Shown here: in pieces, positions 26,976 through 39,422 of the stretch
Numbering within the stretch: the first letter of the stretch is position 1
How the letters are laid out: the number at the start of each line of letters is the position of its first letter
Position numbers and translations under genes: made by a program
Notes under the pieces: generated by a model
Seen by the model: the letters and a program-made list of their open reading frames with translations, nothing else
Database searches by the model: none
Told to the model about the DNA's origin: nothing
From: Streptomyces sp. SolWspMP-5a-2
GTDB taxonomy: Bacteria > Actinomycetota > Actinomycetes > Streptomycetales > Streptomycetaceae
Assembly: GCF_900091845.1 (NCBI RefSeq)
Contig: NZ_FMCI01000148.1
Coordinates: forward strand, 1-64,000
Direction: 5' to 3'
Length of the DNA: 64,000 nt

Positions 26976-29711
26976 TCAGTGCGCTGCCGACTCCCAGTTC
27001 TGGCCCACGCCCACCGAGACGTCCAGCGGGGCCCGCAGGTGGACCGCGTCGGCCATCTCGTGGCGGACCAGCTTCTCCGTCGCCTCGCGTTCGCCCGGGG
27101 CGATCTCCAGCACGATCTCGTCGTGCACCTGGAGCAGCATCCGCGAGGTCAGCCCGGCCGCGCGGAGCGCCTTGTCCACGTTCAGCATGGCGATCTTGAC
27201 GATGTCCGCCGCCGTGCCCTGGATCGGCGCGTTCAGGGCCATGCGCTCGGCCGCCTCGCGGCGCTGGCGGTTGTCGCTGTTGAGGTCGGGCAGATAGCGG
27301 CGGCGGCCGAAGAGGGTCGCCGTGTACCCCGTCGCCCGCGCCTCGTCCACGGCCCGCCGCAGATAGTCCCGCACCCCGCCGAACCGCTCGAAGTACGTGT
27401 CCATCAGGGCCCGCGCCTCACCGGCCTCGATGTTCAGCTGCTGGGAGAGGCCGAACGCCGACAGACCGTAGGCGAGCCCGTAGGACATGGCCTTGATCTT
27501 GCGGCGCATCTCCGCGTCGACCGCGGACGTGTCCACCCCGAAGACCTGCGCGGCGACCGTGTTGTGGAGGTCCTCGCCGGAGGTGAACGCCTCGATCAGG
27601 CCCTCGTCCTCGGAGAGGTGGGCCATCACCCGCAGCTCGATCTGGCTGTAGTCGGCGGTCATCAGGGACTCGTAGCCCTCGCCCACCACGAAGCCCCGGC
27701 GGATGGCGCGGCCCTCGTCGGTGCGGACCGGGATGTTCTGGAGGTTCGGGTCGGTGGAGGAGAGCCGACCGGTCGCGGCGACCGTCTGGTTGAACGTGGT
27801 GTGGATGCGGCCGTCGGCGGCGATCGTCTTGATCAGGCCCTCGACGGTGACCCGCAGCTTGGCCTGCTCCCGGTGGCGGAGCATGATCACCGGGAGTTCG
27901 TTCTCGGTCTGGCCCGCGAGCCAGGCCAGCGCGTCCGCGTCGGTGGTGTACCCGGTCTTGGTCTTCTTCGTTTTGGGCAGGCCCAGCTCGCCGAAGAGGA
28001 CCTCCTGGAGCTGCTTGGGCGAGCCCAGGTTGAACTCGTGCCCGGCGGCCGCGTGCGCCTCGTCCACGGCCTGCTGGACGGCCCCGGCGAACATCTGCTC
28101 CATGGCCTGGAGGTGCTCGCGGTCGGCGGCGATGCCGTGCCGCTCCAGACGGGCCAGCAGCACCGACGTCGGCAGCTCCATGTCCCGCAGCAGGTCCGCC
28201 GAGCCGACCTCCTGGAGGCGGACCCCGAAGGCCTCCCCCAGGTCCAGGACGGCGCGCGCCTGGACCATCAGCGCCTCGGCCTCGGCGCCGTCGTCCGCGC
28301 CGAAGGCGAGCTGCCCGTCGGCCGCGGCGGCGGGCGCCAGCTCACGCCCCAGGTACTCCAGGGAGAGCGCGTCCAGGTCGAAGGAGCGGCGGCCGGGCTT
28401 GACCAGGTAGGCGGCGAGCGCGGTGTCCATGGAGACGCCCTCGACGCTCCAGCCGTGCTCGGCGAAGACCCGCATCACGCCCTTGGCGTTGTGCAGGACC
28501 TTGGGCCGCCCGGCGTCGGCCAGCCACCCGGCGAAGGCGCGCTCGTCGGCCTCGTCCAGCTCGGTGGGGTCGAACCAGGCGGCCGGGCCGTCGGCGGCGG
28601 CGAGCGCGACCTCGGTGACCGACCCGGCGCCCAGCGCCCAGGTGTCGACGGTCGCGACCCCGAGCGGCCCGTTCTCCTCACCGGTGTGCGCGTCGAGCCA
28701 GCCCGCCAGCTCCCCGGTGCCGAGCACCGTGCCGTCGACCTCCACGCCCGGCGCGGCGGGCGGGGTGCCCTCGGCCTCCTCCGCGCCCGGGTCCACGGCG
28801 AGGAGCCGCTCCCGCAGCGACGGGTTCCTGATCTCCAGGGTGTCGAGGACGAGCGCGAGCGCCGTGCGGTCGTACGGCTCCCGCTCCAGGTCGGTGACGC
28901 CCTTGGGCAGCTCGACGGTGCGCACCATCTCCGTCAGCCGCCGGTTCAGCTTGACGGCCTCCAGGTGGTCGCGCAGGTTCTGCCCGGCCTTGCCCTTCAC
29001 CTCGTCGACGCGCTCCACCAGCTCGGCGAACGACCCGAACTGGTTGATCCACTTCGCGGCCGTCTTCTCGCCGACGCCGGGGATGCCGGGCAGGTTGTCG
29101 GACGGGTCGCCGCGCAGGGCGGCGAAGTCGGGGTACTGCGCGGGCGTCAACCCGTACTTCTCGACGACCTTCTCCGGAGTGAACCGGGTCAGCTCGGAGA
29201 CGCCCTTCGTCGGGTACAGGACCGTCGTGTGCTCGCTGACGAGCTGGAAGGAGTCCCGGTCGCCGGTGACGATGAGCACCTCGAAGCCCTCGGCCTCGGC
29301 GCGCGTGGCGAGGGTCGCGATGACGTCGTCGGCCTCGAAGCCGTCGACCGCGAACCGCGAGACGCGCATCGCGTCCAGCACCTCGCCGATCAGCTCGACC
29401 TGGCCCTTGAACTCGTCCGGCGTCTTCGAGCGGTTCGCCTTGTACTCGGTGAACTCCTCGGAGCGCCAGGTCTTGCGGGAGACGTCGAACGCCACCGCGA
29501 AGTGCGTGGGCTCCTCGTCACGGAGGGTGTTGGCCAGCATCGAGGCGAAACCGTAGATCGCGTTCGTCGGCTGGCCCGTCGCGGTCGTGAAGTTCTCCGC
29601 GGGCAGCGCGAAGAACGCGCGGTACGCCAGCGAGTGCCCGTCCATGAGCATCAGGCGGGGCCGCTTGCCGCCGGGGGTCTTGTCGGTCTTCTTCGCTGCT
29701 TTCTCTGCCAC
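26976..29711 (-). CDS. polA: DNA polymerase I
   Basis: Repair and Okazaki-fragment polymerase of 911 residues. The 5'-3' exonuclease domain (about 15-300) has MLMDGHSLAYRAFFALP, GFEADDVIATLATRAE and LIVTGDRDSFQLV. The 3'-5' exonuclease-like middle (about 320-520) lacks clear DEDD residues, as in other actinobacteria, so proofreading is probably absent. The polymerase domain (about 530-911) carries motif A DYSQIELRVMAHLSED, motif B RRKIKAMSYGLAYGLSAFGL and motif C LLQVHDEIVLE. GTG 29711 follows a GGGGG run; upstream codons are unlikely. It is divergent from the molybdo-oxidoreductase gene. Confidence 0.96.
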   Translation of the reverse strand: MAEKAAKKTDKTPGGKRPRLMLMDGHSLAYRAFFALPAENFTTATGQPTNAIYGFASMLANTLRDEEPTHFAVAFDVSRKTWRSEEFTEYKANRSKTPDEFKGQVELIGEVLDAMRVSRFAVDGFEADDVIATLATRAEAEGFEVLIVTGDRDSFQLVSEHTTVLYPTKGVSELTRFTPEKVVEKYGLTPAQYPDFAALRGDPSDNLPGIPGVGEKTAAKWINQFGSFAELVERVDEVKGKAGQNLRDHLEAVKLNRRLTEMVRTVELPKGVTDLEREPYDRTALALVLDTLEIRNPSLRERLLAVDPGAEEAEGTPPAAPGVEVDGTVLGTGELAGWLDAHTGEENGPLGVATVDTWALGAGSVTEVALAAADGPAAWFDPTELDEADERAFAGWLADAGRPKVLHNAKGVMRVFAEHGWSVEGVSMDTALAAYLVKPGRRSFDLDALSLEYLGRELAPAAAADGQLAFGADDGAEAEALMVQARAVLDLGEAFGVRLQEVGSADLLRDMELPTSVLLARLERHGIAADREHLQAMEQMFAGAVQQAVDEAHAAAGHEFNLGSPKQLQEVLFGELGLPKTKKTKTGYTTDADALAWLAGQTENELPVIMLRHREQAKLRVTVEGLIKTIAADGRIHTTFNQTVAATGRLSSTDPNLQNIPVRTDEGRAIRRGFVVGEGYESLMTADYSQIELRVMAHLSEDEGLIEAFTSGEDLHNTVAAQVFGVDTSAVDAEMRRKIKAMSYGLAYGLSAFGLSQQLNIEAGEARALMDTYFERFGGVRDYLRRAVDEARATGYTATLFGRRRYLPDLNSDNRQRREAAERMALNAPIQGTAADIVKIAMLNVDKALRAAGLTSRMLLQVHDEIVLEIAPGEREATEKLVRHEMADAVHLRAPLDVSVGVGQNWESAAH

Positions 29712-29897
29712 GCCCCCGATCCTGCCACGCCGCACTGACAGTCCGTCCCGCCCCGGCCGCCCGGGGGCCGCCCGGACGCTCCGCGGCCGTCACAGGTCCC
29801 CCACCGTCCCCGCCCGCACCGGGGCATCCCCTCCCGCGGTGTCACGTGCGAGGATCGAGTACGTACCTGTACACGTGCGCGCGAAGGAGTGTGTGTG

Positions 29898-32173
<2,276 letters not shown>

Positions 32174-32177
<4 letters not shown>

Positions 32178-32189
32178 GCGTTTGCTCAG
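32174..32189. other. Short hairpin at oxidoreductase stop codon
   Basis: CTGAGC-GTTT-GCTCAG is a perfect 6-bp hairpin overlapping the stop codon of the FdhF/YdeP gene. It may be a weak terminator or pause before the thioesterase gene 50 nt on. Confidence 0.35.
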
Positions 32190-32239
32190 CGAGGCGGCCC
32201 GGGAGGCCGCGGCGACCACGACGAACGGAGCCGGACACG

Positions 32240-32722
32240 ATGGGCGAGCAGCAGCCGACGCAGTTCCCGCGGGAGGTCATCGCCGAGTACGCCGAGCTGG
32301 GCGTCGACCTGCCCGCGCTGTTCTCCGCCGGGCACCTCGGCAACCGCATGGGCGTCGAGATCGTCGAGGCGTCCGCCGACCGCGTGGTCGGCACCATGCC
32401 GGTCGAGGGCAACACGCAGCCGTACGGCCTGCTGCACGGCGGGGCCTCCGCCGTGCTCGCCGAGACCCTGGGCTCGGTCGGCTCGATGCTGCACGGCGGC
32501 AGCACGAAGATCGCCGTCGGTGTCGACCTGAACTGCACCCACCACCGCGGCGCCCGCTCGGGCCTGGTCACCGGTGTCGCCACGCCCGTCCACCGCGGGC
32601 GGTCCACCGCCACCTACGAGATCGTGATCAGTGACGAGGAGGGCCGCCGCGTCTGCACGGCCCGCCTCACCTGCCTGCTGCGCGACGCCCGTCCCGGCGA
32701 GGCGGCACCCGCCGCGGGCTGA
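32240..32722 (+). CDS. PaaI-type hotdog-fold thioesterase
   Basis: A 160-residue hotdog-fold acyl-CoA thioesterase. The family pattern is clear: MGVEIVEASADRVVGTMPVE, the helix motif PYGLLHGGASAVLAETLGSV with the HGG that binds the thioester, and VGVDLNCTHHRGARSG. PaaI-like enzymes hydrolyse phenylacetyl-CoA and related aryl-CoA or menaquinone precursors (DHNA-CoA); the exact substrate cannot be read. It has a GGAG box 9 nt before ATG 32240 and may be cotranscribed with the upstream oxidoreductase gene. Confidence 0.88.
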   Translation: MGEQQPTQFPREVIAEYAELGVDLPALFSAGHLGNRMGVEIVEASADRVVGTMPVEGNTQPYGLLHGGASAVLAETLGSVGSMLHGGSTKIAVGVDLNCTHHRGARSGLVTGVATPVHRGRSTATYEIVISDEEGRRVCTARLTCLLRDARPGEAAPAAG

Positions 32723-33730
32723 CCCGGCCCCACCCCGGCGGCGGGACCCCGGACACCCGCCGCCCCCTCCCTTCCCGGCACGGGCCACCGCCCCCTCGGG
32801 CACGCGGGAACCCACGGCCGCTCCCCCGCGGGACCCGGGCGCGCCCCACCCCCCGGGACCCGCCCGGCACCCCACTGCCCGCCCGGAGGGCGTCAACGCC
32901 CGTACCGGTGACCGTCGTTGACCGAACCCCGCCCTCCGCTCAGCGGACGCGGCCCCTCCCCGGCTCTCCGACACCCGCTCCCCGAGCCGCCCTTCCCCGC
33001 TCCCGGCCCCCGGCGCACGCGCCCCCGCCGAGGCAACGCACCGTCAGCACCGCAGCGCGCGGGCGCGGTCGCCCCGGTCCCGTCCCGCCGACGGCACCCC
33101 GCAGGCCGCCTTCACCACGTCCGTGTCCCAACTCCCCGTCACCGGCGGCCGTTTCCGGCCTGTCCGTACCGCGGGAACCGGACGGCCCGCACCTCGCCGC
33201 CGACCGCCGTCCGTCCCGCCCGCGGTGCCCGTGCCGGTGGCCGGATTTCCCCTTCCTCACCCGTGTCACTACGTCCCGGATGATCACGGTCCGGATATCG
33301 GTTTCCGACAGTTCGGGACTGCCCCCTAATGCGGACCCACCCATTCTGGTCGTAACACTAAGTAACGCGCGCGCAATACAGCACCGTCGATTGCCGCTGC
33401 CGGGCGACTGCCCGAAAGCCCTTTCCGCCTGCCCGAACAGGGCCCGTATGCCCGCCACCCCGCGCCCCGGGCCCACGGCCAAGCGGAAGTGCGGGTTCTC
33501 AGAATGCGGACCGGGCGGAAATTCCGCCAAAACGGCAAAGAATCCCCGGGGACAAGGTCCGCTCTCCAGGACGTCATAACAAGAAAGTCACAAGCCAGCC
33601 CACGGCGATGCCGCTACGTACACACCGGGCTTAGAGTCACGGCCAGTCACCGCTCCATCGGGAGTTAGGTACCAGCGCGGCACCCCACCGTTCTCACCAG
33701 ACCGGGACGTGCCTGCGGAGAGGACTGATT
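32723..33730. other. 1-kb gene-free region upstream of livK
   Basis: The first half (to about 33240) is very GC-rich and low-complexity, with Pro/Arg-type open frames on both strands. The second half (33240-33730) is clearly less GC-rich and includes TAACACTAAGTAACG near 33355 and the livK promoter region. No coding sequence, tRNA or hairpin was convincing. Its length and base shift suggest a large regulatory zone, a non-coding RNA or a decayed gene. Confidence 0.5.
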
Positions 33731-34969
33731 GTGCGACAGCGTTCCTTGGTGATACTCACCTCCGTTCTCACGACCGGAGCCCTGACGCTCACCGCCTGCG
33801 GCTCCCGTGACGACAGCGGCAGCAAGAGCGACAGCGACTCGGGCACGACCTTCACGATCGGCGTCGACGCGCCCCTGTCCGGCGAGAACTCGACCACCGG
33901 TCTCGGCATCCAGTACGGCGTTCAGGTCGCCGTCGACGACGCCAACAAGAACAACTGGGTCCCGGGCGTCAAGTTCAAGGTCAAGGCCCTGGACGACAAG
34001 GCGCAGCCCGCCACCGGCCAGCAGAACGCCACCGCCCTCGTGGGCGACAAGACCGTCCTCGGCGCGGTCGGCCCCCTGAACTCCGGCGTCGCCCAGTCCA
34101 TGCAGCAGGTGTTCAACTCGGCCAACATGGCCGAGATCTCTCCCTCGAACACCAACCCCGAGCTGACCATGGGCAAGAACTGGCAGACGGACAAGAAGCG
34201 CCCGTACAAGAGCTACTTCCGCACCGCCACCACCGACGCCCTCCAGGGCAGCTTCGCCGCCGACTACGCGTACAACGGCCTCAAGAAGAAGAAGGCCTTC
34301 GTCGTCGACGACAAGCAGACCTACGGCGCCGGTCTCGCCAAGATCTTCAACAAGAAGTTCGCCGAGCTGGGCGGCAAGATAGCCGGTACCGACCACGTCA
34401 ACACCGGTGACAAGGACTTCGGCTCGCTCGTCACCAAGATCAAGAACTCGGGCGCCGACCTGCTCTACTACGGCGGCCAGTACGACGAGTCCTCGCTGAT
34501 CACCAAGCAGCTCAAGGACGCCGGGGTGAAGATCCCCCTCTTCGGCGGCGACGGCATGTTCGCCACCACGTACATCGAGACCGCGGGCAAGGCGAGCGAG
34601 GGCGACCTCGCCACCTCCGTCGGCGTCCCCGTCGACACCCTGCCCGCCGCCAAGCAGTTCGTCGAGACCTACAAGGCCAAGGGCTACAAGGGTGACTACG
34701 GCGCCTACGGCGGTTACTCCTACGACGCCGCCTCCGCCATCATCAAGGCCGTGAAGGCCGTCAAGGACGCCAACGGCGACAAGCTGCCCAGCGACATCAA
34801 CGACCTGCGCTCCAAGATCGTCGACGAGGTCCAGAAGTCCGACTTCCAGGGCATCACCGGCAAGGTCTCCTTCGACGAGTACGGCGACACCGGCAACAAG
34901 CAGCTCACCGTCTACCAGGTCAAGGACGGCGCCTGGAAGGCCGTCAAGACCGGTACCGCCACCGGCTGA
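33731..34969 (+). CDS. livK: Branched-chain amino acid ABC transporter, substrate-binding lipoprotein
   Basis: Extracellular binding component of 412 residues. The lipoprotein signal is MRQRSLVILTSVLTTGALTL ending in lipobox TAC (Cys24), followed by a Ser/Asp-rich tether. Type I periplasmic binding fold segments are TFTIGVDAPLSGENSTTGLG, VGPLNSGVAQSMQQVFN and YYGGQYDESSLITKQLKDAG. It binds leucine, isoleucine or valine, or a related amino acid. The GTG start follows an AGGA. Codons are strongly biased toward the optimal set (AAG, GAC, ACC), fitting high expression. An intercistronic hairpin separates it from livHMGF. Confidence 0.92.
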   Translation: MRQRSLVILTSVLTTGALTLTACGSRDDSGSKSDSDSGTTFTIGVDAPLSGENSTTGLGIQYGVQVAVDDANKNNWVPGVKFKVKALDDKAQPATGQQNATALVGDKTVLGAVGPLNSGVAQSMQQVFNSANMAEISPSNTNPELTMGKNWQTDKKRPYKSYFRTATTDALQGSFAADYAYNGLKKKKAFVVDDKQTYGAGLAKIFNKKFAELGGKIAGTDHVNTGDKDFGSLVTKIKNSGADLLYYGGQYDESSLITKQLKDAGVKIPLFGGDGMFATTYIETAGKASEGDLATSVGVPVDTLPAAKQFVETYKAKGYKGDYGAYGGYSYDAASAIIKAVKAVKDANGDKLPSDINDLRSKIVDEVQKSDFQGITGKVSFDEYGDTGNKQLTVYQVKDGAWKAVKTGTATG

Positions 34970-34993
34970 CCGCCCCACCGCATCAGCACCACC

Positions 34994-35029
34994 GGGCCGC
35001 GCGGGAGGAAGATCCCGACCGCGCGGCCC
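34994..35029 (+). terminator. livK-livH intercistronic hairpin (partial terminator)
   Basis: Perfect 11-bp arms GGGCCGCGCGG and CCGCGCGGCCC enclose a loop that can pair further (GGGA with TCCC), followed by TTCCCAC. It sits 25 bases after the livK stop and 66 before livH. It probably trims transcription so that the binding protein is made in excess of the permease. Confidence 0.75.
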
Positions 35030-35094
35030 TTCCCACACCCCCACCCCCGCGCACGATCAGTGCACACGACCACCAGCGACATGGAGGCCACGCG

Positions 35095-36024
<930 letters not shown>

Positions 36025-36028
36025 CCAC

Positions 36029-37834
36029 ATGACCGAGACGACCACGACCCCGCCCGCCGACCGGGCCCCCGCGCCCGCCGCCCGCGGCCTCGTCCCCCTG
36101 CCTCCCGCCACCGCGCTGCCCCTGCTGCTCGCGGGCGGGATCGCCACCGCCGCCTCCACCTTCCTCGCCTGGACGTGGACCGCGGAGTTCCCCGGCGACC
36201 TGACCGTCAGCGGCTACCCCGGCGGCCTCCAGTGGCTCACCTTCACCGCCGGACTCCTCACCGCCCTCTTCGCCCTGTCCGCCTACCGGGTCCGCGGCCT
36301 GCGCTGGCTCACGCCCGCCGGGAACCACGCGCCCCTCCTGCTCGTCGCGGTCGGCGGCTTCGGCACCACCTGGTACACGGTCCTCGCGATCACCATCAAA
36401 CTCGGCGGGCTCGCCAACCTCGAACCCGGCGGGTTCATCGCCGCCGTCGCCTCCCTCGTCCCCCTCGTCGGCGCGCTCGCACTGCCCGCCGAGCACCGGG
36501 GCGAGGACCTCGCGACCGCCCTCGGGAAGCGGATCGCCAAGCCCGACCGGATCCCGGCGGCCGAGGCCACCACCCCGTGGGTGCAGCGCGCCGCCATCAC
36601 GGCCGTCGCCGTCGTCGGACTGATCGTCTTCACCTACGGCATCGACACCGAGTACGGCGAGCTGTTCATCGGCTACCTGATCGTCGTCGTCTTCACCATC
36701 TGGGCCCTGCACACCGCGGGACTCCTCGACCGCTTCTCCCAACTGCTCGCGGGCAACCGCAGCTTCGCCCTCGCCATGGGCTTCCTCGCGGCGATCGCGT
36801 TCCCGTTCACCCAGACCGACGACCACTACGCCAACATCGGCGTCAACATCCTCATCTTCGGGACCGTCGCCCTCGGCCTGAACATCGTCGTCGGCCTCGC
36901 CGGACTCCTCGACCTCGGCTACGTCGCCTTCCTCGGCGTCGGCGCCTACACCGCCGCGCTCGTCTCCGGCTCCGAGTTCTCCAAGTTCTCCGGCGTCCAG
37001 TTCCCGTTCTGGGCCGCGGCCCTCTCCGGCGCGGCGGCCAGCCTCATCTTCGGCGTCCTCATCGGCGCGCCGACCCTGCGGCTGCGCGGCGACTACCTCG
37101 CCATCGTCACGCTCGGCTTCGGTGAGATCTTCCGCATCGCCGTCAACAACATGGACGGCGACTCCGGGCCCGACATCACCAACGGCCCCAACGGCATCCC
37201 CTCCATCCCCGACCTGTCCTTCCTCGGGTTCAACTTCGGCGAGGCGCACGACGTCGGCGGCTTCACCCTCGGCCGCTTCGCCAACTACTACCTGCTGATG
37301 GTCCTGATCATGGCGCTGGTCGTCCTGGTCTACACCCGCGCCGCGGACTCCCGCATCGGCCGCTCCTGGATCGCCATCCGCGAGGACGAGACGGCGGCCA
37401 CCGCCATGGGCATCAACGGCTTCCGCGTGAAGCTCGTCGCGTTCGCCCTCGGCGCCTCCCTCGCCGGTCTGGCCGGAACGGTCAGCGCCCACGTCACCTA
37501 CAGCGTGGTGCCCAACCCCTACCAGTTCGCCGGTTCGACGCCGCCCAACTCGGCGTTCCTGCTGGCCGCCGTCGTCCTCGGCGGCATGGGCACGGTGGCG
37601 GGACCCCTGCTCGGCGCCGCCCTGCTCTACCTGCTCCCGGAGAAGCTGGTCTTCCTCCAGGACAAGTCGCTGCTGGCCTTCGGCGTCGCCCTCATCCTCC
37701 TGATGCGCTTCCGGCCCGAGGGCATCATCGCCAACCGCAGGCGCCAGCTCGAATTCCACGAGACCGGCCAACTCGACGTACCGGACACCACGACGCTGAC
37801 CGACGAACCGGCCGTCACCAAGGCAGGGACGTGA
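36029..37834 (+). CDS. livM: Branched-chain amino acid ABC transporter permease LivM
   Basis: Second permease subunit, 601 residues. The C-terminal 330 residues are a standard LivM (GLNIVVGLAGLLDLGYVAFL, PTLRLRGDYLAIVTLGFGEI, GRSWIAIREDETAATAMGIN). About 250 N-terminal residues add five or six extra hydrophobic helices not found in the E. coli protein; such long forms are usual in Streptomyces. The ATG start is 4 nt past livH. The stop overlaps the possible GTG start of livG. Confidence 0.92.
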   Translation: MTETTTTPPADRAPAPAARGLVPLPPATALPLLLAGGIATAASTFLAWTWTAEFPGDLTVSGYPGGLQWLTFTAGLLTALFALSAYRVRGLRWLTPAGNHAPLLLVAVGGFGTTWYTVLAITIKLGGLANLEPGGFIAAVASLVPLVGALALPAEHRGEDLATALGKRIAKPDRIPAAEATTPWVQRAAITAVAVVGLIVFTYGIDTEYGELFIGYLIVVVFTIWALHTAGLLDRFSQLLAGNRSFALAMGFLAAIAFPFTQTDDHYANIGVNILIFGTVALGLNIVVGLAGLLDLGYVAFLGVGAYTAALVSGSEFSKFSGVQFPFWAAALSGAAASLIFGVLIGAPTLRLRGDYLAIVTLGFGEIFRIAVNNMDGDSGPDITNGPNGIPSIPDLSFLGFNFGEAHDVGGFTLGRFANYYLLMVLIMALVVLVYTRAADSRIGRSWIAIREDETAATAMGINGFRVKLVAFALGASLAGLAGTVSAHVTYSVVPNPYQFAGSTPPNSAFLLAAVVLGGMGTVAGPLLGAALLYLLPEKLVFLQDKSLLAFGVALILLMRFRPEGIIANRRRQLEFHETGQLDVPDTTTLTDEPAVTKAGT

Positions 37835-37839
37835 GACCC

Positions 37840-38640
37840 ATGACGACACCTGTACTCGAAGCCCGCGACGTCACCATGCGGTTCGGCGGCCTGACCGCCG
37901 TCCGGTCCGTCGACTTCACCGTCAACTCCGGGGAGATCGTCGGTCTCATCGGCCCCAACGGCGCCGGGAAGACCACCTTCTTCAACTGCCTCACCGGCCT
38001 CTACGTGCCCACCGAGGGCACCGTCTCCTACCAGGGCACCGTCCTGCCGCCCAAGCCCCACCTCGTCACCAAGGCGGGCATCGCCCGCACCTTCCAGAAC
38101 ATCCGGCTCTTCGCCAACATGACCGTCCTGGAGAACGTCCTCGTCGGCCGGCACACCCGGACCAAGGAAGGGCTCTGGTCCGCGCTCCTGCGCGGCCCCG
38201 GCTTCAAGAAGGCGGAGCGCGACAGCGAAGAACGCGCCATGGAACTCCTGGAGTTCATCGGTCTCGCCCACAAGCGCGACCACCTGGCCCGCAACCTCCC
38301 CTACGGCGAGCAGCGCAAGCTGGAGATCGCCCGCGCCCTCGCCTCCGAACCCGGCCTCCTCCTGCTCGACGAGCCCACCGCGGGCATGAACCCGCAGGAG
38401 ACCAGGACCACCGAGGAACTCGTCTTCGCCATCCGGGACCGGGGCGTCGCCGTCCTCGTCATCGAGCACGACATGCGCTTCATCTTCAACCTCTGCGACC
38501 GCGTCGCGGTCCTCGTCCAGGGCGAGAAGCTCGTCGAGGGCACCTCCGACGTGGTCCAGGCCGACGAGCGCGTCGTCGCGGCCTACCTCGGCGAGCCCTT
38601 CGAAGGCGACCCCAGCACCACCAAGGGAGAAGTCCAGTGA
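37840..38640 (+). CDS. livG: Branched-chain amino acid ABC transporter ATP-binding protein LivG
   Basis: ATPase subunit of about 266 residues on the cytoplasmic face. Motifs are Walker A GPNGAGKTTFFNCLTG, signature LPYGEQRKLEIARAL (LivG-type, lacking the usual LSGGQ), Walker B LLLLDEPTAGMNPQE and the LivG-specific insert RHTRTKEGLWSALLRGPG. ATG 37840 is used; GTG 37831, overlapping the livM stop, is an alternative adding three residues. The 3' end overlaps livF by 4 nt. Confidence 0.93.
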   Translation: MTTPVLEARDVTMRFGGLTAVRSVDFTVNSGEIVGLIGPNGAGKTTFFNCLTGLYVPTEGTVSYQGTVLPPKPHLVTKAGIARTFQNIRLFANMTVLENVLVGRHTRTKEGLWSALLRGPGFKKAERDSEERAMELLEFIGLAHKRDHLARNLPYGEQRKLEIARALASEPGLLLLDEPTAGMNPQETRTTEELVFAIRDRGVAVLVIEHDMRFIFNLCDRVAVLVQGEKLVEGTSDVVQADERVVAAYLGEPFEGDPSTTKGEVQ

Positions 38641-39353
38641 CCGCACTGCTGGAGGTCGAGGATCTCAGGGTCTCCTACGGCAAGATCGAAGCCGTCAAGG
38701 GCATCTCCTTCACGGTCGAGGCTGGCCAGGTCGTCACCCTGATCGGCACCAACGGCGCCGGGAAGACCACCACCCTGCGCACCCTCTCCGGGCTGCTCAA
38801 GCCCAGCTCCGGGAGGATCACCTTCGAGGGCAGGCCGCTCGTCGGCGTCCCCGCGCACAAGATCGTCGCTCTCGGCCTCGCCCACTCCCCCGAGGGCCGG
38901 CACATCTTCCCGCGGCTCTCCATCGCCGAGAACCTCCAGCTCGGAGCGTTCCTGCGCAAGGACAAGGAGGGGATCGAGAAGGACATCCAGCGCGCCTACG
39001 ACCTCTTCCCCATCCTCGGGGAGCGCCGCAAGCAGGCCGCGGGCACCCTCTCCGGCGGTGAGCAGCAGATGCTCGCCATGGGCCGCGCCCTGATGTCGCA
39101 GCCCAAGCTGCTCATGCTCGACGAACCCTCCATGGGCCTCTCGCCGATCATGATGCAGAAGATCATGTCGACGATCGCCGAGCTGAAGTCCCAGGGCACC
39201 ACGATCCTGCTCGTCGAGCAGAACGCCCAGGCCGCGCTCTCCCTCGCCGACCACGGCCACGTCATGGAGGTCGGCAGCATCGTGCTCTCCGGCACCGGCG
39301 GCGACCTCCTGCACGACGAGTCCGTCCGCAAGGCGTACCTGGGCGAGGACTGA
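38637..39353 (+). CDS. livF: Branched-chain amino acid ABC transporter ATP-binding protein LivF
   Basis: Second ATPase subunit, 238 residues, pairing with LivG. Motifs are Walker A GTNGAGKTTTLRTLSGLL, the LivF segment LAHSPEGRHIFPRLSIAENL, signature LSGGEQQMLAMGRALM and Walker B LLMLDEPSMGLSP. The GTG start overlaps the livG stop (GTGA), a sign of coupled translation. It is the last gene of the operon and is followed by a strong terminator. Confidence 0.94.
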   Translation: MTALLEVEDLRVSYGKIEAVKGISFTVEAGQVVTLIGTNGAGKTTTLRTLSGLLKPSSGRITFEGRPLVGVPAHKIVALGLAHSPEGRHIFPRLSIAENLQLGAFLRKDKEGIEKDIQRAYDLFPILGERRKQAAGTLSGGEQQMLAMGRALMSQPKLLMLDEPSMGLSPIMMQKIMSTIAELKSQGTTILLVEQNAQAALSLADHGHVMEVGSIVLSGTGGDLLHDESVRKAYLGED

Positions 39354-39373
39354 CCCCTCCCCCGGCACACGAC

Positions 39374-39405
39374 GAGGCCCGCGCCCCCTCGGGGACGCGG
39401 GCCTC
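39374..39405. terminator. Bidirectional terminator between livF and the ANTAR regulator
   Basis: Arms GAGGCCCGCG and CGCGGGCCTC with inner CCCC/GGGG pairing lie 21 bases after the livF stop and 18 before the stop of the convergent regulator gene. It can serve both. Confidence 0.85.
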
Positions 39406-39422
39406 CGACCGTTGCGGGCGGC

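Noticed and set aside
26979-29738. 919-aa plus-strand frame opposite polA
   Set aside because: Exact mirror of polA codons with Val/Gly/Asp/Arg-rich content and no motifs; an antisense shadow.
32940-33530. Minus-strand frame upstream of livK as a regulator gene
   Set aside because: The first 35 residues look plausible, but codon third positions are not GC-biased, there is no ribosome site, and the rest is Arg/Gly noise.
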